From assembly GCF_022163125.1 (NCBI RefSeq), contig NZ_CP091881.1:5146001-5210000 (forward strand): DNA of 64,000 nucleotides, written 5' to 3'. The position numbers and the translations under genes were made by a program. The stretch comes from Paenibacillus sp. HWE-109. GTDB lineage: Bacteria; Bacillota; Bacilli; Paenibacillales; NBRC-103111. Under the pieces are notes generated by a model, which saw nothing but the letters and a program-made list of their open reading frames with translations, was not told the origin of the DNA and did no database searches. Shown piece after piece: positions 34,629-43,402 of this stretch. The stretch's first letter is position 1; each line of letters opens with the position of its first letter.

Positions 34629-35916
34629 CCACTCTGCCCTCTTTTATTAGAATTGTTTGGGGAAGACGAACAATAAATTGAGTCTCCTTAGCTTGCTCAG
34701 ATACAGCAATCGTGATAGTTCCCCCCATGGAATGAACAATATCGCGTACATGCGAAAGTCCAATCCCCGTTGCCGCGATCCCTTCTTCATTGTATTTCGT
34801 CGTATACCCCGGTTCAAAAATAAGCTCCTTCTTCGTATCGGGAATACCTTTTCCCGAGTCCGTAATAATCAAATACATATCATCATCTTTTTCAAACATC
34901 TGAATGCCTATAGTTCCGTACTTCTCGATTGCCTCAACGGCATTCGCCACCAAGTTATTCATAATCGTCAGCAAAGGCACATATTCGGAAGTTTCCAAAT
35001 GAACGGTCAGTTCTGTTTCAATCCTGATCTTTTTCTTCAACATCTCACTATATTCTTGATTTCCCTTAACAACGAAGTGCAGTATCTCCGAAAGACTCAT
35101 ATTGACCGCTACCTCACTGTCGAATAACTTCAGTAAACCAGCCAGAATGCGTTGGGAATCCTTCTTTACTTCATGGATTTGCTGAGCGATCCGCAGCGTA
35201 CGCAAACCATAGCTATCCAATTGATCCCGCTTCAAATTCCGATAAAGATCATAGCTGTCCGCGGTAATGCCTTCTATCGTATCCATTGCTTTTTTCAAAT
35301 AAAAGACTTCCCCGTACAGACCTGAGTTGATGTTAAGCATCTGCTCCATCCGCTTTTCCTGCTCAGCGTGAAGAGACCGCATCTGATTGATGGCAATACT
35401 GTTATACAGCCCAATTACAAAATAGCTGCGAACCACAGCAATGCCCAAGATAAGGAACCATTCTTTCAAATAGAACGCATTGGTGCCGATGAATACGCCA
35501 CGTAATAAGAGCTCCGTTTCATTTGAAAAGAAGTCGATGACAGCAATATATCCACCCAATATAAGTGGTTGAAGTTCGTTAGTTCTCCCTTGAACCTTGC
35601 TCATTCCAATTGCAAAAACAACATAGTAGCATCCTGCAGCAACATTATTGCGCAAACTCTCCATAAGTGTGAAAGAATGAACATGCGTAATCCAATCCCC
35701 CGACTGCACGATCATACTTGCAATCCCCGTCAGTATACCCGTTTTCACATATGGCAAATGCGGCATGAGCAATAAAAAAAACAAAAAAATACTTACGCCT
35801 AGCCCAATGCGAAAGAAATCATGGCTGAACGGATTTATCTTGAATTGAGCGCTAATGGCCGTCGCCATAGCGATAATCAACATTTGTAATCTTTCACTTT
35901 TAACGACATTCTGCAT
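34600..35916 (-). CDS. glnK: GlnK-type sensor histidine kinase
   Basis: The protein has 438 residues. Six hydrophobic segments lie in the first 185 residues, then a helical dimer region near 190-260 with the H-E-V-K-K-D box near 248, and a GHKL ATPase domain (N-N-L-V-A-N-A-V-E-A near 315, D-S-G-K-G-I-P near 345, G-I-G-L-S-H near 378). This is the YcbA/GlnK and DcuS-like group. With GlnL it probably senses glutamine or a related amino acid. Confidence 0.8.
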   Translation of the reverse strand: MQNVVKSERLQMLIIAMATAISAQFKINPFSHDFFRIGLGVSIFLFFLLLMPHLPYVKTGILTGIASMIVQSGDWITHVHSFTLMESLRNNVAAGCYYVVFAIGMSKVQGRTNELQPLILGGYIAVIDFFSNETELLLRGVFIGTNAFYLKEWFLILGIAVVRSYFVIGLYNSIAINQMRSLHAEQEKRMEQMLNINSGLYGEVFYLKKAMDTIEGITADSYDLYRNLKRDQLDSYGLRTLRIAQQIHEVKKDSQRILAGLLKLFDSEVAVNMSLSEILHFVVKGNQEYSEMLKKKIRIETELTVHLETSEYVPLLTIMNNLVANAVEAIEKYGTIGIQMFEKDDDMYLIITDSGKGIPDTKKELIFEPGYTTKYNEEGIAATGIGLSHVRDIVHSMGGTITIAVSEQAKETQFIVRLPQTILIKEGRVDGTFDHNRR

Positions 35917-35994
35917 CTTGGCTTTTCACCTATTTTAAAATTCTAATGCCTTATAGTAACATACCTCTTTGAAACTTCAAAGGCAGCCTATAGC

Positions 35995-36048
35995 AAAATA
36001 CCCTTACGTCCTCTGTCTTAAACAGAATTCGCAAGGGTATATTTTTTA
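35995..36048. terminator. Terminator between the secreted-protein gene and glnK
   Basis: ATACCCTTACG (35998-36008) pairs with CG-C-AAGGGTAT (36029-36040), followed by ATTTTTT; an inner CTGT/ACAG stem is present. On the minus strand it follows the secreted-protein gene, with A-rich sequence giving T-runs. Confidence 0.7.
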
Positions 36049-36071
36049 CAGCCTGCTCTTAAGCAGAGCCT

Positions 36072-37643
36072 TTAAGGGAGCGGCTGCGCCGGTACATTGG
36101 CAATCGTAACCGCCTCTGTGAACTTAGCCGTCGTGTTCTGTCTCAAACGCATGTTGGCTGCGCCTGAAGCTGTTGAGTTGATTTGGATACTGACAATCTT
36201 CTCCGCATGACCACTGCTGTCAGCAGTTAGCGAAAAGCTAGTGCTGTATCCGTAGGAGGCCGGCCAGGAGCCATCACTGTTTTGAATTTTCGCGACTTGC
36301 GTCCCTGAGCCGTTGTAAATGCCTAGATTATAGCCTGTTGTCGTTCCATTAGCGGCTAATCCATTAACAATTATCTTCACCTGAAACGTAGCTTGATTCG
36401 GCAATTGAGCTTGATGAACAAAAGCAAAAGGATCCGTTGTATTGGTAGAGGAAGAATAACCGTATGAACCCGCTTTGAACGTGGAACTATCATACCATTT
36501 GTATCCTGCTGCAGGCGTTGCCCACGGCTCTGTTTGCGGCTCCGTCGTATTGGCAGGCTGCTCCCACGTATATAGGGTCGTTGCAGTGCTTAATGTTAAT
36601 CCCGATACTTGCGTTAAACTTGTATAGCTTTCTTTGGTTGCCAGCCAGTTTACCATATTGACTAGCAAGGCAGCATCATTTTGCTCTTGGAAACCGGCAT
36701 ATGTCGTTTTGGTACCGCCTGTTTCTTCTTTCAAATATTTCGGCGTTGCATCTTCCACAGGCGAGGAGTCACCGATGAAGCCCGCTTTCCCTGCGCTTAC
36801 TTTGGAAACAGCGACGAAAGGTCCTTCCGCCACGCCTCCACCGTTATAAACACCTTGATCCACAGCATTTGACCAACTAGTTGTCGTTGCTGGTAAATAA
36901 ACAATCCCTTTGGCCTTATTAGGGTCGGTAATCGCGAGTGTAGAGCCAGCATGCATGGCGACTGTCGACACGCCGCTTGTAATGTTGAAAGCTTGCGCAG
37001 GTGCGATGATATTATTAGCCGTTATATCACCTAACGCATTGTAGCGGAATCTAACCCCGAAGTTCGTAGATAGCCAGTCTGAGCTTGCCACTCCTGACAT
37101 CGCCGCTGAGTTCGCTTCTGCTGTGCTCATACCAACTGCTGGATTCGCCCAGCCGCCGCGGCGATAGCCGTTGAATACTTCGGAAGCATCCCAACGATTC
37201 TTGTTCCGATCCGCATTATAGTGATCACCAATGAAAAAGATACTGCCGCCACCTTGTACATATTGCAGCATGGCGCTTTGCTCCGATGTTTTGTAAGGGA
37301 TGTTCGCTTCGCCAATTACAAATACATCATAAGCCGTTAGATCAGAGAGCGTGATTGGCGTACTTTTGCGCAGCTCTTTGACATAGTAACCCGCATTTCC
37401 TAATGCATTGGCGAAATCTGAGAAACCGCCGTCAATGACCCAATCCGCCGCACCTGCCGTTTGACCGTGTGTGTTGTCAAAAAGCACTTTCTTGCCATTC
37501 GCCGTAGTCGGCGTAATGGATGGCGCTGGATCACTCGGTCCTTCGGCGAAAGCCTGAGGAACAGCCCCTAACAAGGACACCGACAAGGTTACTGTTAAAG
37601 CGAGACTTTTCCAACTCTTAGTTCCGAACAAACTTCTCAACAT
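36072..37643 (-). CDS. Large secreted protein with N-terminal glutamine-amidotransferase-like (DUF4350-like) domain
   Basis: The protein has 523 residues. A signal peptide with the cleavage motif A-F-A-E is at about residue 33. Residues 50-340 form an alpha/beta domain with V-L-F-D-N-T-H-G-Q near 53, D-V-F-V-I-G-E-A-N near 108, G-G-S-I-F-F-I-G-D-H near 130 and G-F-I-G-D-S-S near 285, as in GATase1/ThuA-like folds. The C-terminal 150 residues are Ser/Thr/Gly-rich and beta-like. The reaction is unknown. The start at 37643 follows GGAGG by about 6 bases. It splits mdh from glnK and is monocistronic. Confidence 0.65.
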   Translation of the reverse strand: MLRSLFGTKSWKSLALTVTLSVSLLGAVPQAFAEGPSDPAPSITPTTANGKKVLFDNTHGQTAGAADWVIDGGFSDFANALGNAGYYVKELRKSTPITLSDLTAYDVFVIGEANIPYKTSEQSAMLQYVQGGGSIFFIGDHYNADRNKNRWDASEVFNGYRRGGWANPAVGMSTAEANSAAMSGVASSDWLSTNFGVRFRYNALGDITANNIIAPAQAFNITSGVSTVAMHAGSTLAITDPNKAKGIVYLPATTTSWSNAVDQGVYNGGGVAEGPFVAVSKVSAGKAGFIGDSSPVEDATPKYLKEETGGTKTTYAGFQEQNDAALLVNMVNWLATKESYTSLTQVSGLTLSTATTLYTWEQPANTTEPQTEPWATPAAGYKWYDSSTFKAGSYGYSSSTNTTDPFAFVHQAQLPNQATFQVKIIVNGLAANGTTTGYNLGIYNGSGTQVAKIQNSDGSWPASYGYSTSFSLTADSSGHAEKIVSIQINSTASGAANMRLRQNTTAKFTEAVTIANVPAQPLP

Positions 37644-37771
37644 CAAATCCCTCCATCACATGGAATATTTAGCCAATATTAGGCTTAGTTGTATCGTAGC
37701 ACAGGTCGTGGACTTAGCAATACCCCCTTTGCGTGATTTTACAAAAGAAACAAATGTCGATGCATTCAATC

Positions 37772-37814
37772 AAAAAAAGAGCCGACCCCCTAGTAAATAG
37801 GAGATCAACTCTTC
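37772..37814 (-). terminator. Terminator after mdh
   Basis: AAGAG-N-CGACCCCCTA pairs with the complementary segment ending CAACTCTT, with a run of seven T on the minus strand. It ends the citZ-icd-mdh cluster. Confidence 0.8.
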
Positions 37815-37827
37815 TTTGATTTCTTCA

Positions 37828-38769
37828 TTAGCCCGCTACAACTTTAATTACGTTGCGAACGGACTCTGCTGTTTTGTCCAAAGCGGCTTTCTCTTCGGCA
37901 GTCAACTCGATGTCAAGAATTCTCTCGATACCGTTAGCGCCAAGAACCGTAAGAACGCCCATGAACAAATTATCATAGCCGTACTCGCCTTCGAGCAAAG
38001 CAATTGTAGGGATGATACGCTTTTTATCCTTGAGAATCGCTTCTGTCATTTGGACAAGAGACGCAGCTGGTGCGTAGTAAGCACTACCGTTACCAAGCAA
38101 GTTAACGATTTCGCCGCCGCCAGTACGTGTACGTTGAACAATAGCTTCGATGCGATCAGCTGGAATCAATTTCTCAATTGGAACACCGCCAGCGTATGTG
38201 TAACGAACCAAAGGAACCATGTCATCGCCGTGACCACCGATAACTACCCCTTTAACATCCTCAACGGATACATTCAATTCTTGCGAGATGAATGTCAAGT
38301 AACGAGCTGTATCCAGTACACCGGATTGGCCGATTACACGGTTTTTAGGGAAGCCAAGAGCTTGGAATGCCACATAAGTCATAGCATCAACCGGATTGCT
38401 CAAAATGATAACGATGGAGTTAGGAGCAACTGCTTTTACATTCTCACAAACGGATTTCACGATACCTGCATTCGTGTTAACCAAATCATCGCGGCTCATC
38501 CCCGGTTTACGAGCAATACCCGCTGTGATGATTACGATGTCGGAATCAGCAGCATCCGCATAGTTGGAAGTACCAGTAATTTGAGCATCAAAGCCTTGAA
38601 CCGGACCTGCTTCCAGCATATCAAGTGCTTTCCCTTTTGTAGGGTTTTCCAATTGTGGAATATCAAGAAGAACAACGTCACCGAGTTCTTTTTGAGCTAG
38701 CATAAGAGCAGTTGTTGCACCCGTGAACCCAGCACCAACGACAGTAATTTTACTACGACGGATCGCCAT
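37828..38769 (-). CDS. mdh: Malate dehydrogenase
   Basis: The protein has 313 residues. The NAD motif is V-G-A-G-F-T-G-A-T near 11-19. Substrate-binding arginines lie in R-K-P-G-M-S-R-D-D near 83-91, and the catalytic pair is D near 150 and H in G-G-H-G-D-D near 180. The G-F-T-G form and length are those of the lactate-dehydrogenase-like bacterial MDH found in Bacilli. It oxidises malate to oxaloacetate with NAD. Last gene of citZ-icd-mdh, 52 bases after icd. Confidence 0.96.
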   Translation of the reverse strand: MAIRRSKITVVGAGFTGATTALMLAQKELGDVVLLDIPQLENPTKGKALDMLEAGPVQGFDAQITGTSNYADAADSDIVIITAGIARKPGMSRDDLVNTNAGIVKSVCENVKAVAPNSIVIILSNPVDAMTYVAFQALGFPKNRVIGQSGVLDTARYLTFISQELNVSVEDVKGVVIGGHGDDMVPLVRYTYAGGVPIEKLIPADRIEAIVQRTRTGGGEIVNLLGNGSAYYAPAASLVQMTEAILKDKKRIIPTIALLEGEYGYDNLFMGVLTVLGANGIERILDIELTAEEKAALDKTAESVRNVIKVVAG

Positions 38770-38821
38770 TTGAGATGTGCCTCCTAATAGTTTGGTTGGT
38801 TATACGCTTCGTGGAAAAGGA

Positions 38822-40120
38822 TTAAGCCATGTTTTTGATGATTTCGTTCGCGAACTCAGAACATTTGATTTCTTTCGCGCCTTCCATCAAACGAGCAAAG
38901 TCATAAGTAACGGTTTTGTTGTTGATGGATGTTTCCAAACCTTTGTAGATCAGTTCAGCCGCTTCCAACCAGCCAAGGTGCTCAAGCAACATTACACCGG
39001 AAAGGATAACGGAACCTGGGTTAACTACGTCAAGACCAGCATATTTAGGAGCTGTACCATGCGTAGCTTCGAAGATCGCGTGACCTGTGATGTAGTTGAT
39101 GTTTGCTCCTGGAGCGATACCGATACCGCCAACTTGTGCAGCAAGTGCATCAGACAGGTAGTCACCGTTCAAGTTCAATGTAGCGATAACGTCGAAGTCA
39201 GTAGGACGAGTCAATACTTGTTGCAAAGCGATGTCAGCAATTGCATCTTTAACGATGATTTTGCCAGCTGCTTCAGCATCTTTTTGAGCTTTGTTCGCTG
39301 CTTCAGCGCCTTCAGCTTCTTTGATACGATCGTATTGTGCCCATGTAAATGTTTTGTCACCAAACTCACGCTCAGCCAACTCGTAACCCCAGTTTTTGAA
39401 CGCGCCTTCTGTGAACTTCATGATGTTGCCTTTGTGAACCAATGTTAATGTTTTACGGCCATGCTTGATTGCATATTCGATTGCAGCGCGTACCAAACGC
39501 TCTGTACCTTCGGAAGATACTGGTTTAACACCGATCCCTGAAGTTTCTGGGAAACGAATTTTGTTAACGCCCATTTCGTCTTGAAGGAATTTGATGACTT
39601 TTTTAACAGCGTCGGAACCAGCTTCCCACTCGATGCCCGCGTAGATATCTTCTGTATTTTCACGGAAAATAACCATGTCAACCAACTCAGGACGTTTAAC
39701 TGGGGATGGAACACCGTCGAAATAACGAACTGGACGGGAACATACATAAAGATCCAATTCTTGACGAAGTGCAACGTTCAGGGAACGAATACCACCGCCG
39801 ATTGGCGTAGTAAGAGGTCCTTTGATGGACACGATGTATTCGCGCATAGCTGTTAACGTATCGTTAGGCAACCAGTTGTTGAATTTATTGAAAGCTTTCT
39901 CACCTGCAAAAACTTCGTACCAAGCGATTTTCTTCTCGCCTTTGTATGCTTTTTCAACAGCAGCATCTAGAACGCGAACGGAAGCCGCCCAGATGTCAGG
40001 GCCCGTACCGTCACCTTCGATGTAAGGGATGATTGGGTTGTTAGGTACTTGAAGTACACCGTTCTCAATGGTGATTTTTTGACCTTCAGTTGGAAGTGAG
40101 TAGGATTCGAATTGTGGCAT
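38822..40120 (-). CDS. icd: Isocitrate dehydrogenase (NADP)
   Basis: The protein has 432 residues. P-Y-I-E-G-D-G-T-G-P near residue 32, the phosphorylatable-serine loop region G-G-G-I-R-S-L-N near 105, R-E-N-T-E-D-I-Y near 150, L-V-H-K-G-N-I-M-K near 225 and G-T-A-P-K-Y-A-G near 340 are all present, as in Bacillus Icd. It converts isocitrate to 2-oxoglutarate. A hairpin with a T-run lies between it and citZ, so readthrough from citZ may be partial. Confidence 0.96.
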   Translation of the reverse strand: MPQFESYSLPTEGQKITIENGVLQVPNNPIIPYIEGDGTGPDIWAASVRVLDAAVEKAYKGEKKIAWYEVFAGEKAFNKFNNWLPNDTLTAMREYIVSIKGPLTTPIGGGIRSLNVALRQELDLYVCSRPVRYFDGVPSPVKRPELVDMVIFRENTEDIYAGIEWEAGSDAVKKVIKFLQDEMGVNKIRFPETSGIGVKPVSSEGTERLVRAAIEYAIKHGRKTLTLVHKGNIMKFTEGAFKNWGYELAEREFGDKTFTWAQYDRIKEAEGAEAANKAQKDAEAAGKIIVKDAIADIALQQVLTRPTDFDVIATLNLNGDYLSDALAAQVGGIGIAPGANINYITGHAIFEATHGTAPKYAGLDVVNPGSVILSGVMLLEHLGWLEAAELIYKGLETSINNKTVTYDFARLMEGAKEIKCSEFANEIIKNMA

Positions 40121-40285
40121 GAAATAGTTCCTCCTTGGATTTGTTTAGAATAATACAAATGAATAAACTTTGGTGCAAAACGCCATCGTTCTTTTAGCAG
40201 TCCACTAGTTACATTACTACAACGAGTACCCTTTTCACAAATGCAACTCGTCATCGTAGAGAGATATGAAGAGTCATAGGCACAC

Positions 40286-40314
40286 AAAAAGTGACGGGAG
40301 TCGCGGTACTCCCC
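40286..40314 (-). terminator. Attenuator-like hairpin between citZ and icd
   Basis: GGGAGT (40296-40301) pairs with ACTCCC (40308-40313), with GTCACTTTTTG following on the minus strand. It lies in a 253-base gap and may reduce transcription from citZ into icd. Confidence 0.55.
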
Positions 40315-40373
40315 AGAATCGACCTGAGTTGGGTACCGAACTGCCCGCACCTTGAGCTTCCGTGAAGATCTAA

Positions 40374-41486
40374 TTAGCGCTGGCTAATTGGGATATATTT
40401 TTGGTTAACCGGACCTGTGTACTCTGCACGAGGACGGATCAAGCGGTTGTTTTCGTACTGCTCCAAAATGTGGGCAGCCCAACCGGATGTACGGCTGATC
40501 GCGAAGATAGGCGTGAACAGGTCGCGAGGGATTTCCAATGTTGTATAGACAGATGCTGAGTAAAAGTCAACATTTGGTTTCAAACCTTTAAGGCCTGATA
40601 CCAACTCGTCTGCTTTAATGGACATTTCGTACCATTTCAGGTTGCCCGTCAATTTACCAAGCTCATAGGACATTTTTTGCAAGTGCTTCGCACGCGGATC
40701 GCCGTTTTTGTATACACGGTGACCAAAGCCCATGATTTTATCTTTACGCTCTAATTTATCGTTGATGTAAGGAACAACGTTCTCTACAGTACCGATTTCT
40801 TCAAGCATCGCCATAACCGCTTCGTTCGCTCCACCGTGAAGAGGTCCTTTGAGCGTGCCGATAGCAGACGTAATACCGGAATAGATATCAGTCAATGTAG
40901 CAACAGTAACACGCGCCGCGAATGTGGAAGCGTTCAGCTCGTGGTCAGCATGCAGAACCAATGCTTTGTCCAATGCTTCGATTGCCACTTTATCCGGCTC
41001 TTTGCCAGTAAGTTGGTACAGAAAGTTCGCAGCTACGGAAGAATACCCTGGGGACGCTACAGGTTCTTTGCCTTCACGGATACGAGCGAATGCTGCGATG
41101 ATACCAGGAATTTGCGCTTGCAGCTTGATCGCTTTACGCACGTTGGATTCTTGGTTCAAGTCATTAGCTTCGTCATCATACAGAGCAAGAGCAGATACAG
41201 CTGTGCGAAGAGCTGCCATCGAATTAACATCTTTCGGGAATGCTTTTAACTGAGCGATAACCGCGTCAGGCACCTTGCTGTAAGCGTTCAGGTCGCTTTG
41301 CAGTTTCTCAAGCTCAGTTTGCGTTGGCAGTTTGCCGAACCAAAGCAAATAAATAACTTCTTCAAAAGTCGCATTTTCTGCGAGGTCATCAATATCAATC
41401 CCTCGGTACGTTAGTACTCCATCCACAATGGAACTAATCGACGAGGTCGTGGCTACAATTCCTTCTAAACCTTTGGTTGCAGACAT
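40374..41486 (-). CDS. citZ: Citrate synthase
   Basis: The protein has 370 residues. Catalytic histidines are in L-H-A-D-H-E-L-N near 180 and G-F-G-H-R-V-Y near 255, and the catalytic aspartate in N-V-D-F-Y-S near 308. G-P-L-H-G-G-A-N-E-A near 215 completes the site. Length fits Gram-positive type II dimeric CitZ. It condenses oxaloacetate and acetyl-CoA. AAGGAGAG precedes the ATG. First gene of the citZ-icd-mdh cluster. Confidence 0.96.
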   Translation of the reverse strand: MSATKGLEGIVATTSSISSIVDGVLTYRGIDIDDLAENATFEEVIYLLWFGKLPTQTELEKLQSDLNAYSKVPDAVIAQLKAFPKDVNSMAALRTAVSALALYDDEANDLNQESNVRKAIKLQAQIPGIIAAFARIREGKEPVASPGYSSVAANFLYQLTGKEPDKVAIEALDKALVLHADHELNASTFAARVTVATLTDIYSGITSAIGTLKGPLHGGANEAVMAMLEEIGTVENVVPYINDKLERKDKIMGFGHRVYKNGDPRAKHLQKMSYELGKLTGNLKWYEMSIKADELVSGLKGLKPNVDFYSASVYTTLEIPRDLFTPIFAISRTSGWAAHILEQYENNRLIRPRAEYTGPVNQKYIPISQR

Positions 41487-41540
41487 GGGAATCTCTCCTT
41501 AGCTACTCTATTAGCAAAAAATTGCTTTTTTCCTAACTTA

Positions 41541-41569
41541 ATAATAAAGTATTTTGCTTAGTAAGTGAA
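41541..41569 (-). promoter_or_regulatory. Predicted sigma-A promoter of citZ
   Basis: On the minus strand TTCACT (41564-41569), 17 bases, TATTAT (41541-41546), about 55 bases before the citZ start. Confidence 0.55.
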
Positions 41570-42035
41570 CAAAAGCACACATAAAACTTCATTATCACTA
41601 TCATAAAGATATGCTATCTACCTGCAACTTGCAAAATTCCACACTCATCCATTCTTGTGCTCTGTAATTTTCTCTTGTTACTATCTCCAAAATGAATCTT
41701 GAAAAAACATAATTATGATGTATTTTGTTTGAGTGACTTTTTCATAGTTAGCACAGCTGTTTGCCTACTCCATTATAAACAGAAAACAGCCCGGGAAGCG
41801 GGCTGTTTTGTTAAAATCGTCCACTTTTCGGGCTGATGAAATACAGTATGAAATTCTTAAGAAAAATCACGCAACTTATAAAAAACTCCAACATCTTCAT
41901 TGATTCTTGGTACCCTCTAAGTCCTCACTGCTGGTGGTGGTCGGCCTTGATAATATTTATCTGATGTGGCAAAAACAGATGAGTAGGGAGACTATACCAC
42001 TTTAGCATCAAAAAGATCCCTAATAATAAAGATCA
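41570..42035. other. Noncoding gap between the tail element and citZ
   Basis: About 460 bases without a supported gene. It holds the terminator at 41781-41813 and nothing else recognised. In particular no holin, endolysin or integrase frame is present on either strand here. Confidence 0.6.
41781..41813. terminator. Terminator at the end of the tail element
   Basis: AAAACAGCCCG (41783-41793) pairs perfectly with CGGGCTGTTTT (41799-41809). It lies downstream of the last tail gene on the minus strand and is usable from both sides. Confidence 0.85.
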
Positions 42036-42158
42036 TTAGTCACCTACTTGAGCTTGATCAGCGTCAAGTAATGTTTGAACATCAATTCGGTGTTTCTCGG
42101 GTACCTGGTTAATTGTTCGATAACCTTCTTTAATTAGATTGTAATAAAGTTGGACCAT
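42036..42158 (-). CDS. Very small phage protein (CD1375/XkdX-like)
   Basis: The protein has 40 residues. The frame starts ATG at 42156-42158, 6 bases after AAGGAG, and ends TAA. The sequence has L-Y-Y-N-L-I-K-E-G near the start, then V-P-E-K and V-Q-T-L-L-D, the pattern of very small proteins found at the end of Firmicute phage tail operons in the XkdX position. It starts 1 base after the stop of the preceding gene, so it is coupled. Role unknown. Confidence 0.72.
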   Translation of the reverse strand: MVQLYYNLIKEGYRTINQVPEKHRIDVQTLLDADQAQVGD

Positions 42159-42159
42159 G

Positions 42160-42522
42160 TTATACTCCTTCCTGAAACATTAGTAACATTTCGTAAACTT
42201 CAGTAACAGCTTCCATGATCATAATTTTATCGGATTTATTTTTTGCGTTTTCTGCTTCAAACCGAATTATCTTTTGATCGACTGTCTCTGGTTGTGACGG
42301 TAACGGTTCAATTCGGTTAATTCTTCCTGTTTCAGTATAAACACTCAATTCAAAATCAAACACGTAAGAGATATCTACAACTGTCATAGTATTTAATCTG
42401 ATCGTCTCGATTTTATTGACTAATCCGAAGGTATCTTCCACGTAACTGTTTTTATTGTCTCCTTTTGAAACCCTTCTGATTACCATATTCTCGAACTTGG
42501 TATATGTTGTTATTTCACTCAT
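42160..42522 (-). CDS. Hypothetical tail-operon protein, 120 aa
   Basis: The start at 42522 follows AAGGAGG by 8 bases; the longer frame to 42567 overlaps the fibre gene and has no site. The C-terminal half is charged and helical. I recognise no family. It lies between a fibre-like gene and the XkdX-like gene, where phages often encode fibre-associated or chaperone-like proteins. Confidence 0.6.
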   Translation of the reverse strand: MSEITTYTKFENMVIRRVSKGDNKNSYVEDTFGLVNKIETIRLNTMTVVDISYVFDFELSVYTETGRINRIEPLPSQPETVDQKIIRFEAENAKNKSDKIMIMEAVTEVYEMLLMFQEGV

Positions 42523-42535
42523 GGCAATGACCTCC

Positions 42536-43402
42536 TTATTGTCCCACATGCAGAGCATACCTAACAATATTAGTGGTTAATAGAACCTGATTATTCGTAA
42601 ATCCTGTTTGAGTGGGATTTATCATGACTTCGAATTTAAAATTCTTAGAGAAGTAGAGAGCATCTTGCCTTTTAAAAGTTCTATATGTGTTGTCCCCTCC
42701 ATAAAACTGGTTATCATCTATGATATACAGGCCAAATCCATAATTCTCATAATAGTTGGTATTTGAGAATGGGCCCGGCCCAAATCCAAAGTTTATCGTT
42801 TCCACCTGGTCATCTATTGTTAATCTGTAAGATATAATTCCACCAACCAAAGTGCTGTCTCCTCCAGAATCATAAGAACCGCAACTCCCAAAAGCATAAC
42901 AGGCCATTATTACCCCTTTTTTATTCTGTATGTCAGCTATTGTATACCAAACTCGGGGGTTTCTTAGATTAGATTGTCCGCCTGGTATGGAAGCAGTCCT
43001 TGTATAAGTTGGTTGTATTTCTGTTTGTCCCACACCCTTTGCGTCTAGCTTTTTCAGTAGTGCAAACAGAGTAGCTGTACCAGAAGAATCTGTATTCGAA
43101 CCGATTTTTGAACCATTTGCAGTAATATTTGTATTAGCCGTATTTACATTGGTGTTTACCGTCCCGAGAAATGAATTTAACTGAGCCAAGCGAGCCATAA
43201 CCGAACCGGTTCCGCTTGCAGCATCGCCCGTAAATCCGAGCAGTGTTTCAAGCGTGTCCGTGTAACCTTCCACCTGGTCGACATATGCAGCAATCTGGGC
43301 TAATCTAGCAAACAACGTGTTAGTACCTGAAGTATCTGCATTTGTACCGATTTTATTTTTAACTTGTATTAACTCCGCTAAAGCCGCTGGATCAATCGTC
43401 AT
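42536..43402 (-). CDS. Tail fibre-like protein with three stalk repeats
   Basis: The protein has 288 residues. Residues 1-120 carry three related units (about 17-34, 57-72 and 99-116) of the form K-I-G-x-N-x-D-x-S-G-T-x-T-L-F-A-x-L, typical of trimeric phage stalks. Residues about 130-288 are a compact Gly/Tyr/Asn-rich beta-like domain that would form the tip and could bind a cell-surface receptor. The ATG overlaps the stop of the preceding gene (TAATG). Of the tail genes it is the best candidate for the target-range determinant. Confidence 0.68.
   Translation of the reverse strand: MTIDPAALAELIQVKNKIGTNADTSGTNTLFARLAQIAAYVDQVEGYTDTLETLLGFTGDAASGTGSVMARLAQLNSFLGTVNTNVNTANTNITANGSKIGSNTDSSGTATLFALLKKLDAKGVGQTEIQPTYTRTASIPGGQSNLRNPRVWYTIADIQNKKGVIMACYAFGSCGSYDSGGDSTLVGGIISYRLTIDDQVETINFGFGPGPFSNTNYYENYGFGLYIIDDNQFYGGDNTYRTFKRQDALYFSKNFKFEVMINPTQTGFTNNQVLLTTNIVRYALHVGQ

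Noticed and set aside
37816..38700. 294-aa plus-strand frame opposite mdh
   Set aside because: Shadow of the highly conserved mdh gene; no start site or recognisable domain.
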